Origin: an uncultured Pelagibacteraceae bacterium
Lineage (GTDB): Bacteria > Pseudomonadota > Alphaproteobacteria > Pelagibacterales > Pelagibacteraceae
Assembly: GCA_902543245.1 (NCBI GenBank)
Contig: CACBXQ010000001.1
Coordinates: 62,001-126,000, forward strand
Length of the DNA stretch: 64,000 nt
Direction of reading: 5' to 3'
Shown here: positions 28,531-38,043 of the stretch, piece by piece
How positions within the stretch are numbered: position 1 is the stretch's first letter
Layout: each line of letters opens with the position of its first letter
Notes under the pieces: generated by a model
Databases searched by the model: none
What the model was told of the DNA's origin: nothing
Seen by the model: the letters and a program-made list of their open reading frames with translations, nothing else
Program-made: the position numbers and the translations under genes

Positions 28531-29697
28531 TTATTTTACATGAAGATTTCTCGAGTAATTACAGAATAATTCACTACCTTTATCTGTTACTCTAACTGAC
28601 TCTGAGGATTCAACACCCCAATCTCCAAATTGCATAACTGCTATCATATGAAAGCAAACATTTGGTTTTAATAAAGTTTTATCACCTTTGTAAATATTTA
28701 AAGTATGTTCCCCCCAATCCGGTGGATAACCAATACCTATAGAATAGCCAGTTCGAGACTCTTTTTTTATATTATATTTATCAAGAACTGCCCAAAATTT
28801 TTGGGCTACATCATCAGCTGTATTTCCAGGTTTTGTAGCTTCAATGCCAGCATCTAATGCTTCATTTGTTGCTTTCATAGCATCAATTTTTTTTTGATCT
28901 GGTTTGCCTAATAAAACTGTTCTAGCTACAGGAGCATGGTATCTTTTATAAACACCAGAAAGTTCTATTATTGTTGCTTCACCAGTTACAAATTTATCTT
29001 GGCTTGCAGTAAGGTGTGAAGCTGACGTACCTTTTCCTGTTGGTAACAATGTTGCAATACTTGCGTATTCTCCTCCAAATTCAGGCGTACCCATAAATAA
29101 AGTTTTTTGTATTTCAGCTACAGCATCACACTGTCTAACGCCTGGATTAATTATTTCCATTGCAGTTTTCATAGCTTTTTCAGAAATAATCGCTGCTGAT
29201 TTCATATATGATATTTCTTTGTCAGATTTTACTAATCTCACCCAGTTAACAAGCCTCTCTGAGTCTTTTATATTTGCATTCGGTAAACCAGATTTAATTT
29301 TCTCATAACAGAAAGCTGTAAAATAATGACTATCCATTTCAAGGCCTATATTTAATTTATCCCATTTTTTACCTTTAATTATATCTACAAGATAATCGTA
29401 AGGATGAGATGGCCAAGTATGAATATATTTTTCATCATATACAATTACATTTTCTCTTTTTAGATATGTTTTTATATAAGCACCTCCTGCATCTTGAGCT
29501 CTAACAAAACACAATGGTTCATCTGAATTTACATGAACGATTACACATTGAGCATAATAAAATGACCAAGCGTCATATCCAGTTAAATAATTCATATTAT
29601 TTGTATCTGCAGATATCAAAAGATCTATGCCTTTTTCTTGCATAGATTTTTGAACTTTTTTTAATCTCGATTGATATTCTTCTCTAGAGAATGTCAT
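28531..29697 (-). CDS. doeA: M24 family peptidase-like protein, ectoine hydrolase (DoeA/EutD)-like
   Basis: M24 fold; MNYLTGYDAWSFYYAQCVIV...RAQDAGGAYIKTYL; adjacent to EutA-like gene. Confidence 0.75.
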   Translation of the reverse strand: MTFSREEYQSRLKKVQKSMQEKGIDLLISADTNNMNYLTGYDAWSFYYAQCVIVHVNSDEPLCFVRAQDAGGAYIKTYLKRENVIVYDEKYIHTWPSHPYDYLVDIIKGKKWDKLNIGLEMDSHYFTAFCYEKIKSGLPNANIKDSERLVNWVRLVKSDKEISYMKSAAIISEKAMKTAMEIINPGVRQCDAVAEIQKTLFMGTPEFGGEYASIATLLPTGKGTSASHLTASQDKFVTGEATIIELSGVYKRYHAPVARTVLLGKPDQKKIDAMKATNEALDAGIEATKPGNTADDVAQKFWAVLDKYNIKKESRTGYSIGIGYPPDWGEHTLNIYKGDKTLLKPNVCFHMIAVMQFGDWGVESSESVRVTDKGSELFCNYSRNLHVK

Positions 29698-29699
29698 AT

Positions 29700-30446
29700 C
29701 TATTTATTTTTAAATAATTTTCCAAAACCACTTATGTTTTCCTTTTTACCAATGCTTTGTAATGTGTCCCATATTAAAACTTGATTACTTGATAAAACAG
29801 TTTTTTCGAGTTTTTTTTCTAAATCATCAATCATAGATAAAACTGGTAGAGCCGTGCATGAAACAAATAATGCATCTGAATTTTTATGGTCCATGTTTAA
29901 TAGAACATCAAACAGATGTTTTTGATCTACTTTTCCTATTTCAATATCATCTGATATATCAAAATATAAATTATTGGTAATAGTGAAACCATTTTTTTCA
30001 AAGTATTTAATTACTTCATTATTTAAATCTTTTGGATAAGGAGTAAAAATAGATAATTTTTTTATATTCATTTTTTTTAAAGCATTTAAAGCAGCAGTAC
30101 TTGGTGTTGTAACTTTTGCTGAGGGTTTTGCTAAATTAATTTTATTTTTTATTGTTTCATAACCTGTAGCAATTGTTCCAGATGTACACCCATATACAAC
30201 ACAATCTAAAGATTCATTGGGTAAAATATCTTTTGACACATCGGTTACTGTATTAGACATTTTAATTAAATTTTCACTTGTTAGTGGAGAATAAGAATGA
30301 ATCCTATTAACAAAAAGATCAATATTCATGCCACTAATCACGTTATTAAAATCTTTCTCTATAGTGTAATCAGATGCTAATGTTATCAATCCAATCTTGG
30401 AGTTTAATTCTTTACTAAATTTTGGCTCTATTTTTGATGAATACAT
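29700..30446 (-). CDS. eutA: Asp/Glu racemase-superfamily protein, EutA/maleate isomerase-like
   Basis: Two catalytic-type Cys motifs: VVYGCTSGTIATG and LFVSCTALPVLSMI. Confidence 0.7.
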   Translation of the reverse strand: MYSSKIEPKFSKELNSKIGLITLASDYTIEKDFNNVISGMNIDLFVNRIHSYSPLTSENLIKMSNTVTDVSKDILPNESLDCVVYGCTSGTIATGYETIKNKINLAKPSAKVTTPSTAALNALKKMNIKKLSIFTPYPKDLNNEVIKYFEKNGFTITNNLYFDISDDIEIGKVDQKHLFDVLLNMDHKNSDALFVSCTALPVLSMIDDLEKKLEKTVLSSNQVLIWDTLQSIGKKENISGFGKLFKNK

Positions 30447-30504
30447 TTTTTAAAAAAAAATATATCATACAAACTAAATTATTCACTAAAATTAAGAGGA
30501 CATA

Positions 30505-31446
30505 ATGAAAATAGGCTTTATAGGACTTGGAAATGTAGGTGCAAAACTTGCTAATAGTTTGTTAAGAAATAAATTTGAATTAACTGTATTAGATATTGAT
30601 AATAACATTTTGGATCAGTTTAAAAAAAATGGTGCAAAAATTGCAATTAGCCCTGAAGATTTAACTAAAAATGTAGATTTAATTATAACTTCTTTACCCT
30701 CACCTAAAATTAGTGCTGAAATTATGGAGGGTAAAAATGGAATATTAAAAGGTTTATCAAAAGATAAAATTTGGTTGGAAATGAGCACCACAGATGAAAA
30801 AGAAATTAAGAGATTGGGTAATTTAGTTTTAAAAAGAGGTGCAATTCCACTAGATGGTCCTGTGAGCGGTGGTTGTCATAGAGCTGCAACTGGAAATATT
30901 GCAATATTTGTAGGTGGTGATAGAGATGCATTTGAAAAAATTCTTCCTGCATTAACAGTCATGGGAAGAAAGATTCTTCATACAGGAAAACTAGGATCAG
31001 CTTCAATTCTCAAGGTCATCACAAATTATTTGGCCTCAGTTCACTTAGCTGCTCTTGGGGAGGCATGGACAGTTGCCAAAAAATCTAATTTAGATTTAAA
31101 AAAAACATACCAAGGAATTGCTGTATCTTCTGGAAACTCATTTGTCCATGAAACTGAAAGCCAGGTTATTTTAAATGGATCATACAATATAAATTTTACG
31201 ATGGATTTGGTTGTAAAAGATACCAGTTTATTTGACAATCTATCAAAAAAACTCAATTCAAACTTAGAGTTGTCTCCAATCATATCAGATATATTTAAGG
31301 ATGGTGAAAAAAAGTATGGCAAAAGAGCCTGGTCATCAATGATAGTAAAAAGAATGGAAGATAAAAATAATATAGAGTTTAGAGCTAAAGGTTTTCCTGC
31401 TGAACTTACTGATAATGAACCTGAAGAAAAAGGATTTGAAATTTAA
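30505..31446 (+). CDS. NAD(P)-binding 3-hydroxyisobutyrate dehydrogenase family protein
   Basis: MKIGFIGLGNVGAKLANSLL; DGPVSGGCHRAATGNIAIFVGG; GSASILKVITNYL. Confidence 0.92.
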   Translation: MKIGFIGLGNVGAKLANSLLRNKFELTVLDIDNNILDQFKKNGAKIAISPEDLTKNVDLIITSLPSPKISAEIMEGKNGILKGLSKDKIWLEMSTTDEKEIKRLGNLVLKRGAIPLDGPVSGGCHRAATGNIAIFVGGDRDAFEKILPALTVMGRKILHTGKLGSASILKVITNYLASVHLAALGEAWTVAKKSNLDLKKTYQGIAVSSGNSFVHETESQVILNGSYNINFTMDLVVKDTSLFDNLSKKLNSNLELSPIISDIFKDGEKKYGKRAWSSMIVKRMEDKNNIEFRAKGFPAELTDNEPEEKGFEI

Positions 31447-31474
31447 CTCATATTAGTATTTATTATAATTTCAT

Positions 31475-32905
31475 ATGCTTGATAAAACAAAATTTTATAT
31501 AAATGGAGAATGGGTTAATCCATCAAAAAAAAATGACTTTGATGTTATAAATCCATCAAATGAAGAAGTTTGTGCAAAGATAACTTTAGGAAGTTCAGAA
31601 GATACAGACAAAGCAATTCAATCAGCAAAAAAAGCTTTTGAAACTTGGAAAGAAACCTCAAAGCAAGAAAGAGTCGCATTGCTTGAAAAATTGTTAAAAA
31701 TTTATAACGAACGATATGATGAAATGACTGACGCTATAACAACTGAATTAGGTTGTCCAAGAGATTGGTGTAGTGCAAATCAAACCTCATCAGGCGCTTC
31801 TCATATTGAGGATTTTATCAAAAGATTAAAAGAGTTTAATTTTGAACCAGGCTTTGATAAAGGGTCAAAAAATCAAATACTTTATGAACCCATTGGAGTT
31901 TGTGGATTAATTACACCTTGGAATTGGCCGATAAATCAAATTGCTTTAAAAGTTGTACCTGCTTTAGCAACAGGATGTACTATGATTTTAAAACCATCAG
32001 AGATTGCACCTTTGTCAGGAATGTTATTTGCTGAAATGATACATGAGGCAGGCTTTCCATCAGGTGTATTTAATTTAGTAAATGGTGATGGTGCAGGAGT
32101 TGGAACTATACTGTCAGGTCATAAAGATGTTGATATGGTTTCTTTTACAGGATCTACAAGAGCAGGAAGGCTAATTACAAAAAATGCTGCTGACACAATT
32201 AAAAGAGTTTGTCTTGAACTTGGAGGAAAAGGAGGAAACATTGTATTTGCTGACTCATACCCTGATGCCGTAAGAGATGGTATTAGAAATGTAATGAGTA
32301 ACTCTGGTCAATCTTGTGATGCTCCGACAAGAATGTTAGTTGAAAGATCAATTTATGAAAGAGCAGTAAAAGAAGCTGCAGATGAAGCAAATAAAATTAA
32401 AGTCGATCTAGCAAGTAAAGCTGGTGATCACATAGGTCCTGTAATATCTAAAATTCAATTTGATAAAATACAAAGTTTAATAAATAGTGGAATTGAAGAA
32501 GGTGCAAAACTAGTTGCAGGTGGACCAGATAGACCTGAAGATTTTAAGAAAGGTTACTTTATTAAACCTACAATATTTACAGATGTCGATAATAACATGA
32601 GAGTAGCTAAAGAGGAAATATTTGGGCCTGTATTATCTATAATTCCATTTGAAACTGAGGAAGAAGCAATTCAAATTACTAATGATACTGAATACGGTCT
32701 TGGAAATTATTTACAAACTAGCGATAAAGAAAAAGCAAAAAGAGTTTCCAGAAAACTAAGATCAGGAATAGTTTATGTAAATAATCAAGCAGCAGACTCT
32801 GGAACACCTTTCGGGGGCTATAGACAATCTGGAAATGGAAGAGAAGGTGGTAGTTGGGGACTTCACGAATATCTAGAAGTAAAAACTATTACGGAATGGC
32901 AATAA
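31475..32905 (+). CDS. Aldehyde dehydrogenase family protein
   Basis: LITPWNWPINQIALKVVPALATGCTMILKPSE; LELGGKGGNI; NSGQSCDAPTRM; paralog of 17899..19332. Confidence 0.95.
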   Translation: MLDKTKFYINGEWVNPSKKNDFDVINPSNEEVCAKITLGSSEDTDKAIQSAKKAFETWKETSKQERVALLEKLLKIYNERYDEMTDAITTELGCPRDWCSANQTSSGASHIEDFIKRLKEFNFEPGFDKGSKNQILYEPIGVCGLITPWNWPINQIALKVVPALATGCTMILKPSEIAPLSGMLFAEMIHEAGFPSGVFNLVNGDGAGVGTILSGHKDVDMVSFTGSTRAGRLITKNAADTIKRVCLELGGKGGNIVFADSYPDAVRDGIRNVMSNSGQSCDAPTRMLVERSIYERAVKEAADEANKIKVDLASKAGDHIGPVISKIQFDKIQSLINSGIEEGAKLVAGGPDRPEDFKKGYFIKPTIFTDVDNNMRVAKEEIFGPVLSIIPFETEEEAIQITNDTEYGLGNYLQTSDKEKAKRVSRKLRSGIVYVNNQAADSGTPFGGYRQSGNGREGGSWGLHEYLEVKTITEWQ

Positions 32906-32926
32906 TATAAATTTTTCTAAATTAAA

Positions 32927-33571
32927 GTGGGTCATTTACTTATTCATAGGGGTCTTGCTAAAAATACTTTTAAAGAAAATACTTTAAAATCATTTAAATA
33001 TTGTTTTCAAAAAAATTTTGGAATTGAGACTGATTTACACGTTACTAAAGATAATAAAATTATTTGCTTCCATGATTTTAATTTAAAAAAACAATTTAAA
33101 ATCAATAAATATATAAATAAAAGTAATTATAAAGATTTGGTGAGTATTAGTATAAAAAATAAAAAACCAATTCCTCTTTTGTCAGATCTTATTAAAGCAT
33201 CAAATAATAAAAATTTTTTGATGCTTGAAATTAAACCTGTTTTACAAAAAGATAAAATTAATCTTTTGTTAAAGGAAGTTAATAAATTGAAAAATTTTTC
33301 AATAACTTCCTTTAAGGAAAAAAATATTATTAATTTATATAATTTACGAAAAAAATTGAATCTTGGACTTTTAATACCTTCTACATTCAATTTTGATATG
33401 ATTGTCTCTAAAAGTAAAAAAAAATATGTTAAATTCCTTGTCCTGGAAAAGAAATTTCTGAGAGAAAAACGAATAGATAAAATAAAAAAAAAAATTTATT
33501 TCTATACTATTAAAAAAAGTTCTGATTTTAAAAAATATAAAAATTTTAATTTAATTTTCGAAAATTTATAA
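32927..33571 (+). CDS. Glycerophosphodiester phosphodiesterase family protein
   Basis: GTG start; HRGLAKNTFKENTLKSF...GIETDLHVTKDNKIICFHD...FLMLEIKP. Confidence 0.85.
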   Translation: MGHLLIHRGLAKNTFKENTLKSFKYCFQKNFGIETDLHVTKDNKIICFHDFNLKKQFKINKYINKSNYKDLVSISIKNKKPIPLLSDLIKASNNKNFLMLEIKPVLQKDKINLLLKEVNKLKNFSITSFKEKNIINLYNLRKKLNLGLLIPSTFNFDMIVSKSKKKYVKFLVLEKKFLREKRIDKIKKKIYFYTIKKSSDFKKYKNFNLIFENL

Positions 33572-34696
33572 AGTTTTTTTTAAATAATTTAATCTTCCAA
33601 TTATTTCATCACGATCCATGTAATATCCTTGCAAATGTCTATGTCCAGAATTTGGATCAAATTCTGTTCTGCCATGAAGCACTCTTCTATTATTAAAAGA
33701 ATAAATATCACCTGCTTCTAAACGAAATTTTATTTGAAATTTATCATCATGTAATAAATTTCCAAATCTATGATGAGCTTTATAAACTTTTTCCATCTGG
33801 TCTGGATGGCAATCAAGAACATCCATTGTTGCAACACTAAATCTTATGTCGTGATAATCGCCATCTTTGGTCAAACTTAATGCAGGGGCATGAAATCCAC
33901 GATGGGACTCTTGAGTATAGTCCATGTCTCTAAATTTAAGTGGTACACTTACTAAAGTTTCAAATATTTCATTTTCATTATTCTTTAAATATTCTGCAAC
34001 AGCAAAACCATCAACTGCAGAAGAATCTCCTCCTTTTGCAGAATTAATTAAACAATGTAAAAATTGATAACCAGGTGGTAATTCGAACCAAGGTAAATCC
34101 ATATGATTTCTAAGAGCATGCGCTGTGTAAGCTGAATTATTTGGTTTTGGAATATTAATTACTTCAAAAGGTGTTTTAAAAAAAGTTTCCCTAATATGAC
34201 TTATTCTATTTAAAATAGGAAAAGCAGATTTTTTTTCAACTGGTGCATTTTTTACTATAGCAATTCCAGTATGATGTAATAATTCAAGCCATTTAATTAA
34301 ACCTTCTTTTGAATTTAAAATTTCATCATGCTCAATGCAAATTGAATTAAAGTTTTTTTTTAGATTGTTATCCCAAAGTTTATAAGGTGATACATATTTT
34401 GTTTTACTTTTTAATGTGTAGCAATTTTCTCTAAGCCATTTAGGATCATAATAACTAGTATGGTCCCCTTCACTCCATTGGATTTGTAACAATCCCAATT
34501 TATTAATCTCGAAATTTTCTACTTTGATATCCTGTGATACATTTAAAATATTAAACATTCTATGTCGTGAATCTTTATCATGGGCAGTTGGGCAATTGTC
34601 TCTTAACCACATATAATTAAATTTGCTCTCTTTCCCGTCGCTCCATTTAATTTTAAGATCAGATTTATCTTTTTCTATTTTTTGAATTTGTACCAT
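33566..34696 (-). CDS. Gamma-butyrobetaine hydroxylase-like 2OG/Fe(II) dioxygenase
   Basis: N-terminal DUF971-like domain (WSDGKESKFNYMWLRDNCPT) plus TauD-like core (HMDLPWFELPPGYQFLHCL...FNNRRVLHGRTEF). Confidence 0.88.
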   Translation of the reverse strand: MVQIQKIEKDKSDLKIKWSDGKESKFNYMWLRDNCPTAHDKDSRHRMFNILNVSQDIKVENFEINKLGLLQIQWSEGDHTSYYDPKWLRENCYTLKSKTKYVSPYKLWDNNLKKNFNSICIEHDEILNSKEGLIKWLELLHHTGIAIVKNAPVEKKSAFPILNRISHIRETFFKTPFEVINIPKPNNSAYTAHALRNHMDLPWFELPPGYQFLHCLINSAKGGDSSAVDGFAVAEYLKNNENEIFETLVSVPLKFRDMDYTQESHRGFHAPALSLTKDGDYHDIRFSVATMDVLDCHPDQMEKVYKAHHRFGNLLHDDKFQIKFRLEAGDIYSFNNRRVLHGRTEFDPNSGHRHLQGYYMDRDEIIGRLNYLKKTL

Positions 34697-34802
34697 TTTT
34701 CGATGGTTATTTAACGATTTTAAAATGTCAATGCAATTTATGCTTGAAATATACTTTTCTTACTTTTAAGTTTTAATTTGTCCTGCTAGAACTAATAAAA
34801 AA

Positions 34803-35828
34803 ATGTCTAAAATTGAAATAAATAACGTTTATAAAATATTTGGCCCACGTGACAAAAGTATTTTACCAATGGTCAAAGATGGTCAAACTAAAGATGAAAT
34901 ACTCGAAAAAACTGGGCATACAGTTGGTTTAGATAATGTGTCACTTAAAATAGAGGAAGGTGAAACATTTGTTTGCATGGGATTATCGGGATCAGGCAAA
35001 TCTACTTTGATAAGACATCTAAATCGACTTATAGATCCAACTGCAGGGGAAATTTTAATTGAAGGTACTAATGTAATGAACCTGGATAAAGAAAAATTAA
35101 TTGAATTTAGAAGACATAAAATGAGCATGGTTTTTCAAAGATTTGGTTTGTTTCCTCATAAAACCGTAATTCAAAATGTTGGATATGGGTTAGAAATGCA
35201 GGGAAAAGATGAAGCTTCTAGAAATAAAGTTGCGATGGAAAAAATTGAGGCGGTTGGTCTATCAGGTTTTGAAAATCAATATCCAAATCAACTTTCAGGT
35301 GGAATGCAGCAAAGAGTTGGTTTAGCTAGAGCCCTTGCGACTGATACAGATATAATGTTAATGGATGAAGCGTTTTCTGCATTAGACCCATTAATCAGAA
35401 GTGATATGCAAAAACAATTGATGGATTTACAATCTGAGTTAAAAAAAACGATTGTTTTTATCACCCATGATCTAGATGAGTCTTTAAGACTAGGAGATCA
35501 CATTGGAATTTTAAATGCTGGAAAGTTAGTTCAAGTTGGAACTCCTGTAGACATAATAATGAACCCTGCTGATGATTATGTTTCTGCATTTGTAAAAGAT
35601 GTAAATAGAACAAAGGTAATTAAAGCAAAAGTCATTATGAAACCAAAGGATCAGTCTGATAACATCGATAAGACTAATTTAATTAAAGTAAATGAGGATC
35701 AATTTATAGAGGAATTTTTACCTGAAGTAGTTTGTAACAATTCAAATTGTGAAATTGTTGACAAACAGGGTAATACTAAAGGATATATATCAAATAAAGA
35801 ACTGCAGAATACTCTTTCTAAGTCATAA
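34803..35828 (+). CDS. proV: Glycine betaine/proline-type ABC ATPase (ProV/OpuAA-like)
   Basis: Long N-terminus IFGPRDKSILPMVKDGQTKDEILEKTGHTVGLDNVSL typical of ProV; MGLSGSGKSTLIRHLNRLIDPTAGEI; LSGGMQQRVGLARAL. Confidence 0.92.
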   Translation: MSKIEINNVYKIFGPRDKSILPMVKDGQTKDEILEKTGHTVGLDNVSLKIEEGETFVCMGLSGSGKSTLIRHLNRLIDPTAGEILIEGTNVMNLDKEKLIEFRRHKMSMVFQRFGLFPHKTVIQNVGYGLEMQGKDEASRNKVAMEKIEAVGLSGFENQYPNQLSGGMQQRVGLARALATDTDIMLMDEAFSALDPLIRSDMQKQLMDLQSELKKTIVFITHDLDESLRLGDHIGILNAGKLVQVGTPVDIIMNPADDYVSAFVKDVNRTKVIKAKVIMKPKDQSDNIDKTNLIKVNEDQFIEEFLPEVVCNNSNCEIVDKQGNTKGYISNKELQNTLSKS

Positions 35829-35830
35829 TA

Positions 35831-36619
35831 ATGGCTGATAAAACTCTAAAAAATAAAAAAATTATAATTTCAGCTGGAGCTTCTGGCATTGGATGGGCAA
35901 CAGCAAAGGTTTGTTTATCTAAAGGTGCCTCCGTATTTATATGTGATGTTAATAAAAAATATCTAGCAAAAGTCAAAAAACACCCTATGAACAAAAAAAA
36001 GCTGTTTATATATGAGTGTGATGCGTCTAAGGAACATGAGGTAAAAGAATTATTTAAATTAATTTCAAAGAAAACAAAAAAAATAGATTGTCTTATTAAT
36101 AACGTTGGAATTTCAGGTCCAACAGGTACAATTGAAAAACTTAATTCAGAAGATTGGGAAAATACTCTAAAAACTAATGTAATTAGTCATTTTTATTTTA
36201 CAAAACTAGTAATACCAATGCTAAAAAAAAATAAAGGTGGTTCAATAATAAATATGTCTTCAACTGCTGGTATAGCAGGTTTTCCACTTCGTTCTCCTTA
36301 TGCAGCAAGTAAATGGGCAATTATTGGAGTTACAAAAACACTCGCAATGGAACTTGGTAAGTTTAATATAAGAGTTAATGCGATCTGTCCTGGTTTAATA
36401 AAAGGAGATCGTATGGCTAGGGTCATTAGAGATAAATCAAAATTCTTAAAACTTTCAAATAAATCAATTGAAAAAGATTTTGTATCAATGTCTTCTTTAA
36501 ATAATTGGATACTTGAAGAAGACATTGGAAAAACTTGTTGTTTTCTTATATCAGATGACTCCTTAAGAGTTTCCGGACAGGTTATTTCTGTAGATGGAAA
36601 TACTGAAAGAATGAATTAA
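35831..36619 (+). CDS. SDR family oxidoreductase
   Basis: ISAGASGIGWATAKVCLSKGA; NNVGISGPTG; YAASKWAIIGVTKTLAMELG. Confidence 0.93.
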   Translation: MADKTLKNKKIIISAGASGIGWATAKVCLSKGASVFICDVNKKYLAKVKKHPMNKKKLFIYECDASKEHEVKELFKLISKKTKKIDCLINNVGISGPTGTIEKLNSEDWENTLKTNVISHFYFTKLVIPMLKKNKGGSIINMSSTAGIAGFPLRSPYAASKWAIIGVTKTLAMELGKFNIRVNAICPGLIKGDRMARVIRDKSKFLKLSNKSIEKDFVSMSSLNNWILEEDIGKTCCFLISDDSLRVSGQVISVDGNTERMN

Positions 36620-37041
36620 AGTTGACTGATTAAATCAGGTGCCAATTTCTTAGACTTTGACGAATACCTAATTTTTTTTATATTTTCTATGTTAGATTTA
36701 TCATCACCAACAACTACAAAGCCTATCATTCCCATGTTTTTATGAGGTGTACACCAATAAGCATAAATGCCTGGTATTGTAAATTTATATTCAACATCAA
36801 CATTATACTTAGTCTTAAATTTATCTACACCTTCAGGCACTCCACCTCTAATAAATTCAACGTTATGTCCTTTGTCAGTTGATTTCCAAAACACTGTGTC
36901 CCCCACATTCACTCTAACAATTTTTTGAGAGTAAACCATGCTTTCCTTACCTTGTTTGTTCAACATTTCAATTGTTTGATCAGCAGCAAAAACATTAAAC
37001 GGCAGAATAAATAAGAGTGTAATAAATAATATTTTCTTCAT
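36616..37041 (-). CDS. Pseudoazurin-like cupredoxin
   Basis: Signal peptide; DKGHNVEFIRGGVPEG; YAYWCTPHKNMGMIGFVVV (Cu ligands His/Cys/His/Met). Confidence 0.88.
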   Translation of the reverse strand: MKKILFITLLFILPFNVFAADQTIEMLNKQGKESMVYSQKIVRVNVGDTVFWKSTDKGHNVEFIRGGVPEGVDKFKTKYNVDVEYKFTIPGIYAYWCTPHKNMGMIGFVVVGDDKSNIENIKKIRYSSKSKKLAPDLISQL

Positions 37042-37101
37042 GAATGTGATATAAGTTTTAATTTTTAATCTTCAACTAAATTTATAGCGCAAGTTGACAC
37101 A

Positions 37102-38043
37102 CTATCTTAGTTTCTTTTCAAATTTTTTTCTTAGTTTTTGCAAGGCTACAAGGTATTCATCTCTTATGTCAGATATTTTGCTAACTGATTTGCCTCTCGA
37201 TTGAACTCTTGTACCTTCTATAACTCTATTGGATAATTTTGATGTTAATTTTGGTGCCTTTAACTTTGTCCAAGGTAATTTAAGAGCAGGTCCAAATTGT
37301 TCTAACATATGTTTCATCCCAGCTTTTCCACCAGCAAGATGAAAAGTTAAAAAAACTCCCATTAGTGACCATCTTAATCCTGGTCCATCTTCAATAGATC
37401 TATCAAGGTCTTTTGTAGTTGCATAACCATCATTAACTATGTGGAGAGCTTCTCTCCATAATGCTTCTTGAAGTCTATCTGATAAATATCCTGGAAGTTC
37501 TTTTTTCAACATAATTGGATTCATTGCAATCGACTTATAAAATTTATTTGCCCTATTCATAAAATTTTTGCCAGTTTTTTTACCAGGTACTATTTCTACA
37601 GCAGGAAGCAAATAGACTGGATTAAAAGGATGTCCAATCAAACATCTTTGTGAATTTTTACACCTAGAATATATTTTTGTTGGCAATAATCCTGAAGAAC
37701 TGGAAGATATAATTGCATTAGATTTTGAAAATTTTCCTATTATATTCATAAGTTTAATTTTTAATGGGTAATTCTCTGGTGCACATTCCTGAATTAAATC
37801 TGCATTTTCAACTGCATCTTTAATTGAAGTAAAATATTTAAAATTTTGTAAATTTAATTTTTTTTTATTAAATAATTTTTTTACATAAGGCCATGTGCGT
37901 TTAATTTCTTGAATTAATTTTTTTTCAAGTTTTTTGTCCTTATCATACGCGTAAACTATTTTATCATGAGCTAGAAATCTTATTATCCATCCAGCACCAA
38001 TTACTCCAGTGCCGATGACTGCAACTTTTTTTATGTTTGACAT
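37102..38043 (-). CDS. 3-hydroxyacyl-CoA dehydrogenase family, L-carnitine dehydrogenase-like
   Basis: KVAVIGTGVIGAGWIIRFLAHDKIVYAYD; ECAPENYPLKIKLM; next to BKACE. Confidence 0.82.
   Translation of the reverse strand: MSNIKKVAVIGTGVIGAGWIIRFLAHDKIVYAYDKDKKLEKKLIQEIKRTWPYVKKLFNKKKLNLQNFKYFTSIKDAVENADLIQECAPENYPLKIKLMNIIGKFSKSNAIISSSSSGLLPTKIYSRCKNSQRCLIGHPFNPVYLLPAVEIVPGKKTGKNFMNRANKFYKSIAMNPIMLKKELPGYLSDRLQEALWREALHIVNDGYATTKDLDRSIEDGPGLRWSLMGVFLTFHLAGGKAGMKHMLEQFGPALKLPWTKLKAPKLTSKLSNRVIEGTRVQSRGKSVSKISDIRDEYLVALQKLRKKFEKKLR

Noticed and set aside
32927-33571. Possible pseudogene because the GDPD-like ORF is short and GTG-started
   Set aside because: The HRG...ENT...E.D...HD catalytic pattern is intact and the frame is uninterrupted.
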